DNA of 64,000 nt from positions 910,554-974,553 of the forward strand of contig JAEQBH010000031.1 in assembly GCA_016808115.1 (NCBI GenBank), read 5' to 3'. A program made the translations under genes and the position numbers. The notes beneath the pieces were generated by a model. The model had not been told where the DNA came from. It saw only the letters and a list, made by a program, of their open reading frames with translations, and made no database searches. This stretch comes from Tetrastigma voinierianum. Its lineage: Eukaryota; Streptophyta; Magnoliopsida; Vitales; Vitaceae. This document shows, piece by piece, positions 11,990 through 23,667 of the stretch. Positions within the stretch are counted from its first letter, which is position 1. Every line of letters starts with the position of its first letter.

Positions 11990-12860
11990 AGCGTCTTCAC
12001 AAGCTGTGACCATGAAAGGGACATCTTTAGCAAACAATGTACATAAGTATTTATAGCGCTAAAATCTTTTATAAATCTCCTATAAAATCCAGCATGTCCC
12101 AAAAATGATCTGATGTCTCTAACACACTTAGGAGTAGGTAAATTGGAGATCAGCTCAACTTTGGCCTTATCAACTTCAATTCCAGTTTTTGACACTATAT
12201 GGCCTAAGACAATCCCTTGTGTCACCATGAAATGACACTTTTCCCAATTTAACACAAGGTTTTTCTCTTGACATCTCTCCAAAACCTTTCGTAGATTCTC
12301 CAAACAGTCCTCGTAAGAGTCACCAAAAACTAAGAAATCATCCATGAAGATTTCCAGAATGATTTCTATCACGTCACTGAAAATTCCCATCATGCTGCAG
12401 ATTTGGAAAGTTAGTGCATTACATAATCAAGAGCATTTTCCTAAGGCAAAAGTACCCCAAGGACATGTGAATGTCGTTTTTCTCTTGTCTTCCAAGCTAT
12501 CTCGAATTTGATTTGTAACCTCGGTACGTCGAGAAAGCAAATTCATGCCTGCCTTCTCTCTAACATTTGATCGACAAATGGGAAGAGGAAAATAGTCTTT
12601 CCTAGTACCGCATTAAGTTTCTATAATCTATGCACACCCTCCAACCTGAAGTGACAGTAGGAATGAGCTCATTATTTTCATTGGCGACCACAGTAACTCC
12701 AGATTTCCACAAGACTACACGTGTTGGGCTAACCCGCTTCTTTGTCTGCAATAGGGTAGATAACACCTACATCCAAGAGTTTTAATACTTCCTTCTTTAC
12801 CACTTCTTTCATTATTGGGTTTAGTTGTCTCTGTGGTTGCCTAGAAGGTTTAACATCCTC
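11990..12860 (-). pseudogene. Element B reverse transcriptase remnant
   Basis: The best-preserved part is open from 12,393 down to 11,632. It carries the RT catalytic motif as FMDDFLVFGDS (about 12,320-12,350), followed by CEDC-like spacing, EKNLVLNWEKCHFMVTQGIV, LGHIVSKTGIEVDKAKVELI, and SFLGHAGFYRRFIKDFS at the thumb. These are classic Athila/Tat RT motifs. Upstream, 12,394-12,860 gives broken fingers-domain fragments such as RQPQRQLNPIMKEVVKKEVL and VGVIYPIAD in separate frames. The enzyme would make element cDNA. Missing fingers continuity makes this copy inactive. Confidence 0.88.
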
Positions 12861-13339
12861 TTCTAAATGAATTCTGTATTGAATGCGAGATCGGTAATTC
12901 CTTAATATCTGCAGTTGTCAAATCTTTAGCGGAGTTAATGTGTTCTCGATATCTCGAGTTGATTTTCTTGATTCATCTCTAAGGAAGAAGATATGATTAT
13001 CGAAAAAGTTTATTCTGCCCCTAAGAAGGCATATTTGAGGTGTGATGGTAAGGGTTTCAACTCAAGCTTAGGTGGCCTCTCTTTAGAAGGCAATGCCTTG
13101 CACATCCTCGTTGGTGTGATGGTTGGAAATTTAGGGACCCGCCATTCACTTCCAGTACCTCTTTGTGTTCAATTATGGAGTGTAGAAACTCAGATTCTAA
13201 TGTGGTCACTTCCTCATCCCAACTCGGGCTTACCAAACATGACGTAAGAGGGTCATCATGTAAGACATTGTCTAAGTATTTACATGCCACGGGAATTAAC
13301 CATGTTGACCTCACTTCATCTTCATCTCCCATTCCCTTG
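12861..13339 (-). pseudogene. Element B protease-RT linker
   Basis: The minus-strand open stretch 13,332-13,057 includes NVLHDDPLTSCLV and LHSIIEHKEVLEVNGG. It corresponds in position to the acidic spacer that links protease and RT in Athila polyproteins. The next block reads KAYLRC near 13,015-13,035 and then breaks. No enzymatic motif is expected here. Confidence 0.55.
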
Positions 13340-13900
13340 ATAACATTAGGGTATTCAGATTAACGGTCATGTTCCCAAATGATAGTGTCATTAGGCCTCC
13401 CACAATGTATAATGGCATTAGCGGTTGCGAAATAGTGCCAGAATCACTTTGGGAGCGAGTTCCTTGATTCCTACGGAGTTGAGTGTCGAGCCTGACAAAA
13501 TCCACGGGAAGTAGAACTTGTCAGCTTATGCGATACATCCTTGCTTATCCCTCACAGGAATTTTACACACTACGGTAAGCTACTTGGAAGTGATATTGGT
13601 TGGCTCTAATTCTCTAACCCTAGGTCCATATATACTGAGTATGGCAACAAATTAACACTCGCCCCCCCAAATCCGCTAGAGCAGCGTAATCCCGACTTGG
13701 AATTCCACACTCTTATAGAAATAGTAGGAGCTTCACAGATCTTGTATTTTGAAATGAGTTGTTTCAATTAGTGAAAAGTGGGTGTTCGATCATGAATGCC
13801 TCCTTGTTGACTCCCCAGTTTCCTTTTCACGATGCCACAAATCCTTAAGAAACTTAGCATATGAAGGAATTTGCTTAATAGCATCTAGTAAAGGGATATT
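13340..13900 (-). pseudogene. Element B aspartic protease remnant
   Basis: On the minus strand GASVNLLPYSVYMDLGLE (about 13,600-13,660) matches the Athila protease active-site neighbourhood, where the family has DLGASVNLLPYSVY. Here the residues before GAS read GFG, so the catalytic Asp-Leu is lost or frameshifted. MDFVRLDTQ (about 13,480-13,505) corresponds to the family VDFVVLDTQ block. Upstream KFLHMLSFL and CGIVKRKLG mark the gag-protease junction. The protease would cut the polyprotein. This copy is broken. Confidence 0.7.
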
Positions 13901-14038
13901 CAATTTCACTTGTTTGAACAATTCATAGATCTCAGAATGGTTACTCACTTTCTTTGGGGTTCTCAGACCTATGGATATGGGAAATTTGGAGGAATATGGG
14001 TAGCCTTATCTTCCCTCACGGCTCCACCATCAGCTTCT

Positions 14039-15879
14039 TTATTTGATAGGGACATGAGGCTTGTCTGATACCTCATCATCTCTAACCGATTCACTTTGAG
14101 ACTCTTGTAATGGTTCTTTAGTTGGAATGGTTTTGTCAACTACCTTACCGCTTCGAAGAGTAGTAACAACCTTACAATGTTCAAAAGTACCCTCGCTTGG
14201 ACTTGAAACTCCCACACTATTTTGACCTTGTGGGTTTTGGATGGGTTGAGATGGGAGTTTCCCTTTCTCCTGTTGAAAATTACCCATAGAGGAGGTCAGC
14301 TTAGTTATTTGGGATCTCACATCATTCAAAGCAGTTCGGAATTCTGTGTTTGTGGATTGTTGGGTCTGTACAAACTGTGTTACTATATCCTCCAAACTTC
14401 TCTTATGTGGAGGTTGATAAGGGTGTGGATTTGGATTCCCTTGATTCGACGGATGGAAACCTTGATTAGAGTTCATAGGAAATCCTTGGGGGCCTTGATT
14501 CTGAAATGGAGGGACTGAATTTGGAAAACCTTGGTTTTGGTAATGGGGACCTTAGTTTGTTGAATTATGTGGGCCTCCCTCATTTCTCAACTAAAATTAG
14601 GATGCTTACCCATCCGGGATTATATGTTTAATTATGGAGAAATTGAAGGCTTCCTTTGGTAGTTAAGAGCATTAGCTTTCTCTATCTGAATTGCTCCCTT
14701 AACTTGAGGAAGGTTTGGGTAGTTGATGAACAGGTGTGTGAGGTCATCTTGCTATTATGCATGGCTCCTCCACTGCAGTGCGAAATAGGTATGGGAACGA
14801 GGCCTGCTAGTTACCTCGCGTTCGCCTTTTTCATTTCTATAGCCTCGAGCTTTGTAATTAAATTAGCAATTTTAAACACAATTCGTAATTTCTTTCAAAG
14901 TGTGGATTCCTCCCCTATAGGCGTACTATGCACTTTAGCAGTGTCTATGGAGGTGTTAGTCTCCCATGTTCGAGCATTTTCTGCTATGGTGTCAAAGAGT
15001 TAGATGCACTCCTAGCAACTCTTTTATAGAATTCGCTGCTGCGTCATTTGGATGTATTGTTTATTATTCAAGGATAGTCCTTGATGAGAGGAATGCGCAT
15101 ATTTGTCTGCATCAATCCATGATGAGGGTAGCATGGAGGAGATCCTTGTATCTCTCCCATCACCAAGAGTAAAAGGTTCACTTTCTAGGCTTTGGAAAAG
15201 TTAGAGATTGCTCGCGTGAGCGTTGAGTACGTGCGGGAGGGGGAAGAAAAATTTGTTGAGGAACTCATTTCGCATATTTTCCCGTATGAAATTGAATTGG
15301 GTCTGAGAATGAAACGAAATTTAGCTTTTCTCCTTTAGAGCAAAGGAAATAAAACCAAGCAGTTATGTGGAGAGGTGGCAGGTAGAGAGAAATGCGTTGC
15401 AAACATCCTCGAAGTCTCATGAATGAATAGGGGTTCTTGGAATTCCACCCAGAGTGGTATACGGAGTAAAGCGGATCATTTCGACTTCATGAGGAATTGA
15501 TTGGCCTCTTCGGGTAGGCGAATACATGAGTTTGTTGTGGTTCGTTGAGGTTCTGAGATCTCTCGGAGAGTTCTTTCCACATTAATTAAAGGGCTTGGGA
15601 ATACATATTGATTTATTTGAAAGTTACCATTTCCCCCTCCACAATGCGGTCTTCTTGGGGTGTAACATCATCTCCATGTTGTGGAGGTTCATGGAGTCCT
15701 TGTGGGTTCACAGGAATCCCTTGAGTATGTTCATTAAATAGATATTGCTGATTTCTGGGATGATCCATTTGAGGTAAAATGTTATCTTGAAACACTTGAC
15801 TTATTAAGGATTCCTCAGAATTTTTGGGGAGTGCAATTCTTACAAGTTGGCGTTGCTCGTTGCGAGCCCAAATCGACAT
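14039..15879 (-). pseudogene. Element B gag remnant
   Basis: Gag starts close after the primer site. The first open part (15,879-15,613) begins MSIWARNEQRQLVRIA and is rich in Q, P and H. The middle (15,612-14,480) is broken. The last open part (14,476-14,039) carries the Athila gag tail: Asn/Pro/Gln-rich PYQPPHKRSLEDIVTQFVQ, then a coiled region FRTALNDVRSQITKLTSSMG and the TLRSGKVV motif before the protease. Gag packages element RNA. The start was chosen as the first ATG after the primer site. The copy is not intact. Confidence 0.75.
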
Positions 15880-16011
15880 GCACTAAACCTACTCATCGAA
15901 AACACCTGCTGAGATTTCTTACAAAACAAATTAAAGAAGTAGAGAGCGTCTGGGATTTGCAATACGGTACAAATTACCTCTAACTCTCTTGGATCAAGCT
16001 AGATTAAATAG

Positions 16012-16032
16012 CCACTCCCCGGCAGCAGCTCA
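16012..16032 (-). other. Element B primer binding site (tRNA-Asp, decayed)
   Basis: The minus strand reads TGAGCTGCTGCCGGGGAGTGG next to the 5' LTR end at 16,038. The Athila site is TGGCGCCGTTGCCGGGGA, complementary to plant tRNA-Asp. The distal GCCGGGGA part is intact and the proximal part is altered. Confidence 0.7.
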
Positions 16033-16037
16033 AAAAA

Positions 16038-17436
16038 TGCCGTTCTTATTCGTATCTTTGAATTCTATTCCCCAGCGTAGGAATTAAGGTTGTCTAGCAT
16101 TGTAATGCGAGAATCCACGGAGTCATCTCCACGGGAGTGGTCTAAATTTGTTGATAAGTGGAGCTATTCTCCACAAAGTGTAATTTAAAAGGAATTATAA
16201 GTTAGTTTGTTTGATTGAATGATTGATTGTGATTTAGATATTTTAAATTAGAAAGATGATTTCTAGGATTCTTAGGTTTCCACTCTTGTGATTACGTAAT
16301 TCCCACCTCTTAGTTTTACAGTCTCATCTAGGAGCCATTGATAAAATGGTCTTCGATTGGAAAGATTGTCTTTAAATGCTCTTTTGAAAAGAAAAGATGA
16401 TTGAATGATGTTAAACACTTGTTCCCCGATTAATTCAGACTCTTGGCTTGCATTTACACATGTCGAAGCACACGTGTCTGGATCTCTGATTCACGTTGTC
16501 GAAGGATCTGTAGGATTTTACAAAGTTTAAGCGAATAACATCACCTGATCATTGAAGTATAAAGGGAATTGAGGAATATACCTTTATTAAGGTGAGTTTC
16601 CTTAGTAAATTGACATAGAAGTTTAGAACTCCATGGAAATTATAAGGGAAATCGTAATTGAAGAGAATTTATTCATGAAAAGAACTTTGAAAATCGAGAA
16701 TTCAATTGCAAAACTGGGATGAAAATACGGAATGCGAGAATAGGAAACGAAATATGAGTTACTGCGAGAAAGATTATGTGCTTGAATCAAAAATCTCGAG
16801 AGAAAATAAGTCTTTAACCTGATAATGAAACTTCACCCCAATTATGGAGGAGAGCTCTTCTCTTTATGAGAAAACCTAATCCTCAGATCAAAAAATTTGC
16901 CTTCTCCTTGTGATACTGTAAGCTTTTATACCCCTACGATGTGATCCACTTTCATTCAAAAGTTGATTTACAAATTATTGCCCTTGCCTATTAAGATGGG
17001 TTCTACTCAATTCGAAGTAGTTCTCACACGGTGTGCAAATTTTATGTTAGTGGTGTCTTAGGGTACACTTTAGCAGCTAATCACTTTTACGCATAGGTGT
17101 GCAGGTACATATTTGAGAGGTGTCACCGTTACACGCTATTCTGTCTTTACCGCATGGGTGTAGGTACATGTTGAAAGTGTATCGGGTACTTGGTCTCAGT
17201 GCTTCTCGGCATTGTTGCGGTTCTGACTTCACCGTCGGTTGCAAACCTCCCAGCCGATGATCCATATTTGCTTCAGGACATAAATCTTTACTCTGATTAT
17301 GCGTGGGCACGAGAAAGACGCACGAGTCAAAACACGAAGCAATTAAAGTACCTATCCTCACGCAAAATGTGGGCAAAGTGTGACTTGAATGTCTTGGATT
17401 ACTGCTATAATTTTACCTTTCGGTGTGTATTCATCA
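16038..17436 (-). repeat. Element B 5' LTR
   Basis: The LTR runs from TGCCGTTCTTATTCG to GTGTATTCATCA and aligns with 5,751-7,096. Differences between the two LTRs are mostly short insertions and deletions. On the minus strand it starts TGATGAATACAC. Confidence 0.8.
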
Positions 17437-18380
17437 AGCCCGACACACTAAAATGCTACGACATGAGTGTGACACACGACGGCAACACGGAGGTTAAAAT
17501 GAACCGTCTGTACACACGAAGCCTTTATCGTGCAAAATCAAGGGACCTTGGGGGTTGTAACTCTGGGCATAGCTAAGCGGTCGGGTTGACGAAGCAACTC
17601 CAACCCCCGTGTTCTCAGTGACACCACTGAAGTCTATGTATAATTGTTTCATGATCTCCAACATATACCTCGGTTCCTAGTACTGACTTGAGTCATACAC
17701 CTATTTTGAAAGATTCTAACCCGCGGAAAGGATAAGAAACGCACCCCTTTTTGTTTTACACATACTACCCTAAGCATGCAGGTACTCTATTTTTGTCATT
17801 TTCGTTGGTATCTATGGCGGGATGATGGTAAACTCCATGGTGGTCAGGACATGGGCAGCTGTTCCTGAACTCTTGAGCACTGACCGACCTGTGGCTGGCT
17901 GAGGTGTTATCCTGCATCGTGTATTGGACATTGAAGTGGCGCCAGTGATTAGCTCAGGGCATTAGGCTTTGAAAAGGCCCCTCGGACTGTGCTCGAGATT
18001 CCGATTGGACGATCCCACGTATTCTATTCACACGTCTTTTTTTATTTTATTTTATTTTATTTTATTTTATTTTTTATTTGGGGCTCAATTGCAGTCCTCT
18101 TTTCAAAGGTGTTCCATCACTTAGGTGTTTAGAAATCCTCAGCTCATGGAATTCTTGTGGGCAGGCCGGGCATGGTATAACCTTGAGATCACATGTGTGT
18201 GTGCGAAAGACTACTTGAAATGGCTTCTTGAAACCCGGAGGTGCTAGCTAAGTCACTGACCTTTCTAACACATGTCCAGTTATGTAACAACTGGGGTCCG
18301 CACTCAATTCTCTGCTCGAACTTTTTGAAATTTTTTTACTCAAATTAACCTCCCATTTGCGAGCGTGACATCCACTCACA
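17437..18380 (-). other. Element A 3' untranslated interior
   Basis: This lies between the third ORF of A and the B insertion. It contains the block GGATAAGAAACGCACCCC at 17,737, the block TTAGCTCAGGGCATTAGGC at 17,949 that recurs at 3,226, and a TTTTA pentamer run at about 18,038-18,075. No gene is seen. The plus-strand open frame at its left edge runs across the LTR border of B and is not a gene. Confidence 0.6.
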
Positions 18381-19105
18381 TACAATACCTAAAACACGCC
18401 TAAGACATGCAAATGTTGTGAAAACAACCTAAAACACGTGAACAAGTAAATCAAATATAAGAATAGAAATACCTGCACCTTGAACACATAATACCTAAAA
18501 CACCCTAAACACCAAGACAAACTAAAACAGGAAACCATAAATAAACAGAAGCAGCCAATTAAAGCGGGAAACACATAAATAAACCGCAGAAACTAGATCA
18601 CACACCCCCGAATAAGACGAGACGGTGTCATAATGTGATAGAATCGCAAGAGAGGGAGGGTGAGCTCCACAGTGATCGCTGGATCTACGGTGGTGGTGGA
18701 GTGGCATGTGAAGGCGAGTTGAAGCGGCGCTCTGGATGGATTGCCACAGTTTCTTTGAGGATGGCGTCTCTTCGAACTGTGCATGACTATGCGCATGTCG
18801 ACCTTGAGTGCATCCATGTCCTGGCTGATGGTGACCTGATGCTCTTGGTTCTCATCCCAATACACATCAAATCGGGCAGTGAGGTCTTGTACCTGGTCCT
18901 CCAGTATAGTGGAAGGGTGGCCCAGGGTCCTCCTCTGAGATGGGTAATTGGTCGGGGTTAGGTGGATGATGCTGGCCTGCTCGCCCGGGCACTGCGGAAT
19001 CCCGAGCCTAGTGGTATGCTCTAAGGTCATCCTTATCAGAGGGCTCATTGCCCGAATAGTACACCTCCTTTGGCCTTGGTACACTCGAATTATCTTTCTT
19101 AACCA
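18381..19105 (-). pseudogene. Element A third ORF, 3' part
   Basis: This continues, on the minus strand, the ORF broken by solo LTR D. Immediately left of the TAATC duplication the frame reads MVKKDNSSVPRP, then NEPSDKDDLRAYH. Further on come LTARFDVYWDENQEHQV and SQDMDALKVDMR, which looks like a short coiled coil, then a hydrophobic tail (FNWLLLFIYGFLF, about 18,522-18,560). In plant Athila-like elements this position carries the family annotated as putative plant transposon protein (Transposase_32, name from memory). Its role is unknown. Several stops interrupt this copy. Confidence 0.55.
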
Positions 19106-19539
19106 TAATCTGTAACACCCCGAAATATACCATAACAGTTTTTGAACATGTTTAGGGTATAATAAAAGTAAAAGTATAGTTATCAGAGATAAATAAAATA
19201 GAGAACTTGGAATTCATGTGATTGGAGTAAATTAATAAATTACCAGATTCATGACAATTCATAATATAATAAGTTCATATGTCGAAGTAGGAATATGCAT
19301 AAGTTAAATCCAAGAGTAATAGAGTTGGAGGGACGAAAGTAATAAAAGAAAGATATTAGAATAAAATAAGGAAGAAAATTGTGGAAGAGACAAGTGGCTT
19401 GAAGGAAGGAGGGAGGAAGTTTCCTCCTTGGAAAGTGAAATAAAAAGGGGATAAGATCAAATAAAGATAAGACCAAAATAAATATCTCATTTTGGTCTTG
19501 GGAGAAAAAGAAGAGGAAGCGCGATAAGAGATAATAGAA

Positions 19540-19608
19540 AGAGAAAGGAAGAAGAAAGAAGAAGAAGAAGAAGAGAAAGAAAGAAAGAAAGGAAAAAGAA
19601 AGAAGATC
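19540..19608. repeat. GAA/GAAA-rich purine tract
   Basis: A nearly pure purine run of GAA and GAAA repeats inside D, forming a simple-sequence repeat. Confidence 0.85.
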
Positions 19609-19957
19609 ACAGGTATGGAACTACTAAATTTGAGTATGGATACATGTCTTGGGTTGTATGGAACTATGATTGTGTATAGACAAGTATGGAAATATGATTT
19701 AGTATGGAACTATGATTTTGTATAGTTTTTGTATGGAAACTATGGGAGTATGAGTCAGTTTGGTAAATTTAGATACATGGTTTAGAACCCTCATCTTTGT
19801 TTATGGTTTGGGTTTGGGAACTCCTAAACTCATTTCATGTGGGTTGGAGTTGAGAAAGAGCTCTAAGGATCCTAGATATGTGTTTTAGGAAGATTACAGT
19901 TACCAAGTTGAACCGAAAAAATTCCACATTTTGATCATATGCAGTAGTCGGACCTTA

Positions 19958-20310
19958 GAAGCAGGGTTTTGGGTCAGGAAATAAAGGGAATCTGGAAGTC
20001 CTTCTGATAAATTACCAGTACATCAATGAACTTGATGTTGGGCACCACTAATCTCTCAATTTGGACCTCGTAGGCCCAAGGTATAGTCCTTTTGCGAGGT
20101 CGGCCAGTAAATCTATCGGTTAGTTACGCGATTTGGGTGTGTAGGACTTTAGAACAGGTTTTTGAGTAAGAAATAAAGGGAATTTGGTAGTAAGTCCTTC
20201 TGGTAAATTGTAGCCACATCAATGAACTTGATGTTAGGCTTTCAAATTTCTCAATTCGGACTCCTGTAAACCAAGTTATGGTCTTTTTACTCTGAATAGT
20301 GAAATGGGTG
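19958..20310. repeat. Two-copy tandem repeat in D (about 190 bp)
   Basis: Copies share GTCAGGAAATAAAGGGAAT or its near match, then CATCAATGAACTTGATGTT, then CTCAATTYGGACYYC. The CATCAATGAACTTGATGTT anchors are at about 20,020 and 20,218. Confidence 0.75.
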
Positions 20311-20469
20311 AGAGGAGTCGACCATAGAATTCGTCAGCCAGGTCGACGGACTCGTACGTGAAGGTCAGCACACTTTCATGCAGCGGGGTCCAGCACACCT
20401 CATGCAGCGGAGGTCAACGGACCTCGTCTGTGAAACTCGGCCGATCTGAAGAGCTCCAGCTCGTCTGTG

Positions 20470-21255
20470 AAATTGACTCGTCGGTTCGGATCCATTTCGT
20501 GCGGGTTGACTAAGCATGACCTCGACTTAGGAAGGTCATAACTCCTTACGTCAGAACTGCGGTTCGGGTGTTCTTGGACTCTATGGAAGCCCATTAGGTC
20601 GAGGAAGCCATTCATATGCGATAGGAGGATATTAGATGTCGGACCAAGGTGTTAGATCAAAGGCTCGTCCGGGTCAGGTCGACGTGGATTCGGTCATTTC
20701 GTGCAGGTTGACTACGCATGACCTCGACAGAAGGTCATATCGCCGTTTGAACTTTCAGATTTGGGTGTTCTTGGACTCTATAAATCCCATTGAGTCCAGA
20801 ATACGTCATATGCCTGAGGAGGATATTAGATGTCGAACCGAGGTGTTAGATCAGGCTCGTCGAGTCGGGTCAGCTCGTCGGTTAGTCGGCTTCATTACAG
20901 GTTGACTCGCATGACCTCCAACCCGGAAGGTCACTATCTCCTTTGAACTCCACGACTTGGGTGTTCTTGGACTCTATGGAAGAGAAGCCGGTAGGTCAAG
21001 AATACATTCATATGCCTGAGGAGGATATTAGATGTCAGACCAAGGTGTTAGATTGAGCTCGTCAGTTCAGGTCAGCTCGTCGGTTCGGGCATTTCGTGCA
21101 GGTTATTTACGCGCGACCTCCCGACTTAGGAAGGTCATATCTCCTTCGTTTGAACTCAGGTTGGGTGTTCTTGGGCCTATGGAAAGCCCATTGAGTCAAG
21201 AATCCATTCTGTACGAGGAGGCTATTAAGATGTTAGGCAGGGTGTTAGATGATTA
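20470..21255. repeat. Four-copy tandem repeat in D (about 197 bp)
   Basis: The anchor GGGTGTTCTTGG occurs at about 20,566, 20,763, 20,959 and 21,163, a period of about 196-204 bp. Each unit also carries TCGGTTCGG or a close relative, TTTCGTGCAGGTTGACT, CATGACCTC, GAAGGTCATA and GAGGATATTAGATGTC. Divergence between copies is moderate. Confidence 0.88.
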
Positions 21256-22609
21256 CTAAAATAGAATTGTTTTACGAGTGTACTAATCGCTTGATTTAAA
21301 GATAATTAGGATATAGTAAGAAAGGAGATAGATATGAACAAGAAATAGCAACATAAGTAGATTTGATATGGTTAAGTCAATTGGAATACATGATAAGAAA
21401 AAGAGATAGTGTAATAAACGAAATAGCAACATAAGTAGATTTTATATATGTAAAGGAATATAGAAAGAAAAGAATAAAATGATAAATTTCGAGAGAACAC
21501 GCATTATAATTGTATATTTGCTTAAGATGGATATTAAATGATAGAACATATATGATGGAATTATGGCCTCTTAGCTCGTGCTGCAACACTTCTATCACGT
21601 GGCGAGCCGCGTACATATGATGGTGCTGGCGCGTATGCATGACCGGTCTTGGCCTCTCTGCTAGTGTTGCGACACCATGCGTCTTGGCCGGCACGTCTCT
21701 TCCACATGCCGTCTTGCACCTTCGGTATATATTGTCTTAGGAGTCTCATTCATTCTTTTATCTAGGTCAAATAAGCGAATGTTTATACGTGTGTATCTGA
21801 ATAAGAAAATATAAAAAGGTAAATAGTTTGGACATGAAGGGTACAAGGGTATCAAGTAAAAGTCTATATTAAGAACTCTACGGGAGATAGAATGATCGAT
21901 AAAACGAAAAATGTACAAGTATAGGAATGTATAGGTATAGGTTATAAGATATGATAGCCTGATAAAGTACATAAAGATATAAGTTAATAAGATATAAGAT
22001 GTTACCAGGAATGAGTACATGTACATGAATGATAGGCATATATGAATATAAGAATGAGTAAATGCATGCATGATAAAATATAGGAATATATGTATTATAG
22101 AAAAATATGAGAACCGTAATATGAAGCTACAGATATGAGAACGAATGCAAATTAAAGTAATGATAGTATATATTGCATAGGCAATCATGATAACAATAGT
22201 TAATCATGTTTATGAGATATGTACAGAAAATGTAATACGCCCGATTGCACATTAATCGACCAGTAGAGGATAGATTGGCGTACGAGTAGGAAAATAAGTG
22301 CGACATACGAGTTACGGTATGATGTCGAGGCCCCATTTAGATTACGATGACATAGATCCGTTTGGATCGGATTTTTGCTGCCTTGGCGCCTTTATAAGAT
22401 GATCATTGTCTCGATACTGATGATAACGGCGCTTCTGACCACTAATAAGACCACTATCTCGAGCAATTGAGTGGCGCCTCGGACCCCGATAAGACCAGCT
22501 GTTTCGTATAGTGAGTCACGGTAACCTTCGGGCCTTTATAAGTTTCGTTTTTACTTCTTTGGTATTTGCGGGCATAGGAAACATAAAATAAATGATTTGA
22601 ATATGACGC

Positions 22610-22765
22610 TGTGAAAAGATATGATATGATATGAGAAGCATACTTTGCTATGTGATGATAAGTTACATAACATGAGATTATACGATATGTTATGATGCGA
22701 GAAGCTTATAGTATTACTATGTGATGATAAGTTACATATTATGAAGTTATACGTTGACATGATAT
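22610..22765. repeat. Two-copy tandem repeat in D (about 80 bp)
   Basis: Two copies contain GAGAAGC, then CTATGTGATGATAAGTTACAT, then TTATACG. Confidence 0.7.
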
Positions 22766-23667
22766 ATGAAAATGTATAAGAATGTAAAATGATGCGAAAA
22801 GCTAATATGAAAGAAAGTAATATGAAAAGTAAAACGGGAAAGCGATTATATGAAATGAGTACATGAACCACGGTACATAATGCGGTACATGAAAGCGATG
22901 CATGATCCGCGGTATATGATAGCGTACATGATAACGATTTTTACATGAAAATAGAACATAACAAATGGTATGGTATATAACCATGAAAGTCATATATGAT
23001 ATGAATATATGATAGACATATGAATGAATAGATGGAACATGATACTTTGAACACTTGTTAAATGCATAAGTGCAAAGAGCGATAGAGATAAAGTAAAAGA
23101 TGACAAAGCACAATAATAATTAAAAGTATATAGATGGGATATATGTCAAAGACAGAGAACATGTAACATGTAATAGTAATGTAAAGATGATAAGTAATAT
23201 AAAGTTATATGCATATGTATAAGCTTGAGATGGTCACCATTGGTGGTTGTCTATGCTTATGTTCCCACTAAGCGTAAAACTTAGCACGGGTCATTCAATC
23301 GGAGTGTAGGTACGACGAAGACAAGGATAGAAGGGACGGAACATCCACGTATTGAGTAGAGCCCGGCTCGAGGAGATAGGTGCTCCAGCGCGTGTAGCGA
23401 TCTACGATGTTTTGTATTAGAAAAAAAATGTACATGTATAAGTAAATAGGACTCTGTAAATGTATAGATGTTGAGGGACACCACTCACGGTGGTAGTTCT
23501 TTTATATATGAAATGATTTTTATTATTACGAGAAATTGTTTGTATAACCAGTGCTGAGTTCGACTTTGAGAAGAATAGGTCAATGAGTCCCAGTATATAG
23601 TCTCGCGCCCGGACTTGGTTCGGATCCGCCATTCGGTTCGGATCGGGAATGGGGGTGTGACATAATC

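Larger units (their letters stand above)
5751..17436 (-). mobile_element. Athila-type element B, inserted in A
   Basis: This is a second Athila element on the minus strand, lying between the polypurine tract of A and its 3' interior. It has paired LTRs (5,751-7,096 and 16,038-17,436), a decayed tRNA-Asp site, gag, protease, RT, RNase H, integrase and a 3 kb region without a clear ORF. Its total of 11.7 kb suits the lineage. The flanks are GGCGA on the left and AGCCC on the right, so no clean 5-bp duplication is seen. Single-base indels break every ORF. The pol remnants are closely similar in motif order to A but belong to a different LTR family. Confidence 0.85.
19111..23662 (+). mobile_element. 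Element D: giant Tekay/Del-type solo LTR
   Basis: It begins TGTAACACCCCGAAATA and ends GGGGGTGTGACA, the inverted termini typical of long Tekay/Del LTRs. It is flanked on both sides by the perfect 5-bp duplication TAATC (19,106-19,110 and 23,663-23,667). No primer site, pol or partner LTR exists inside, so the 4,552 bp are one LTR left by recombination between two. The strand is inferred from terminus style. Its open frames fall in tandem repeats or AT-rich DNA and are not genes. Confidence 0.88.

Noticed and set aside
20470..21255. CRISPR-like spaced repeats
   Set aside because: The units are about 197 bp with no unique spacers, inside a plant LTR.
20636..21259. Plus-strand open frames beginning MSDQGVRS and MSDQGVRL
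   Set aside because: The two frames start at equivalent points of the 197-bp tandem repeat in D, so they are repeat translations.
21661..22188. 175-codon minus-strand frame with a hydrophobic, membrane-like translation
   Set aside because: It lies inside solo LTR D in AT-rich DNA with repeated ATATAGG/ATATG words. Ile/Tyr/Phe richness follows from base composition and there is no domain.
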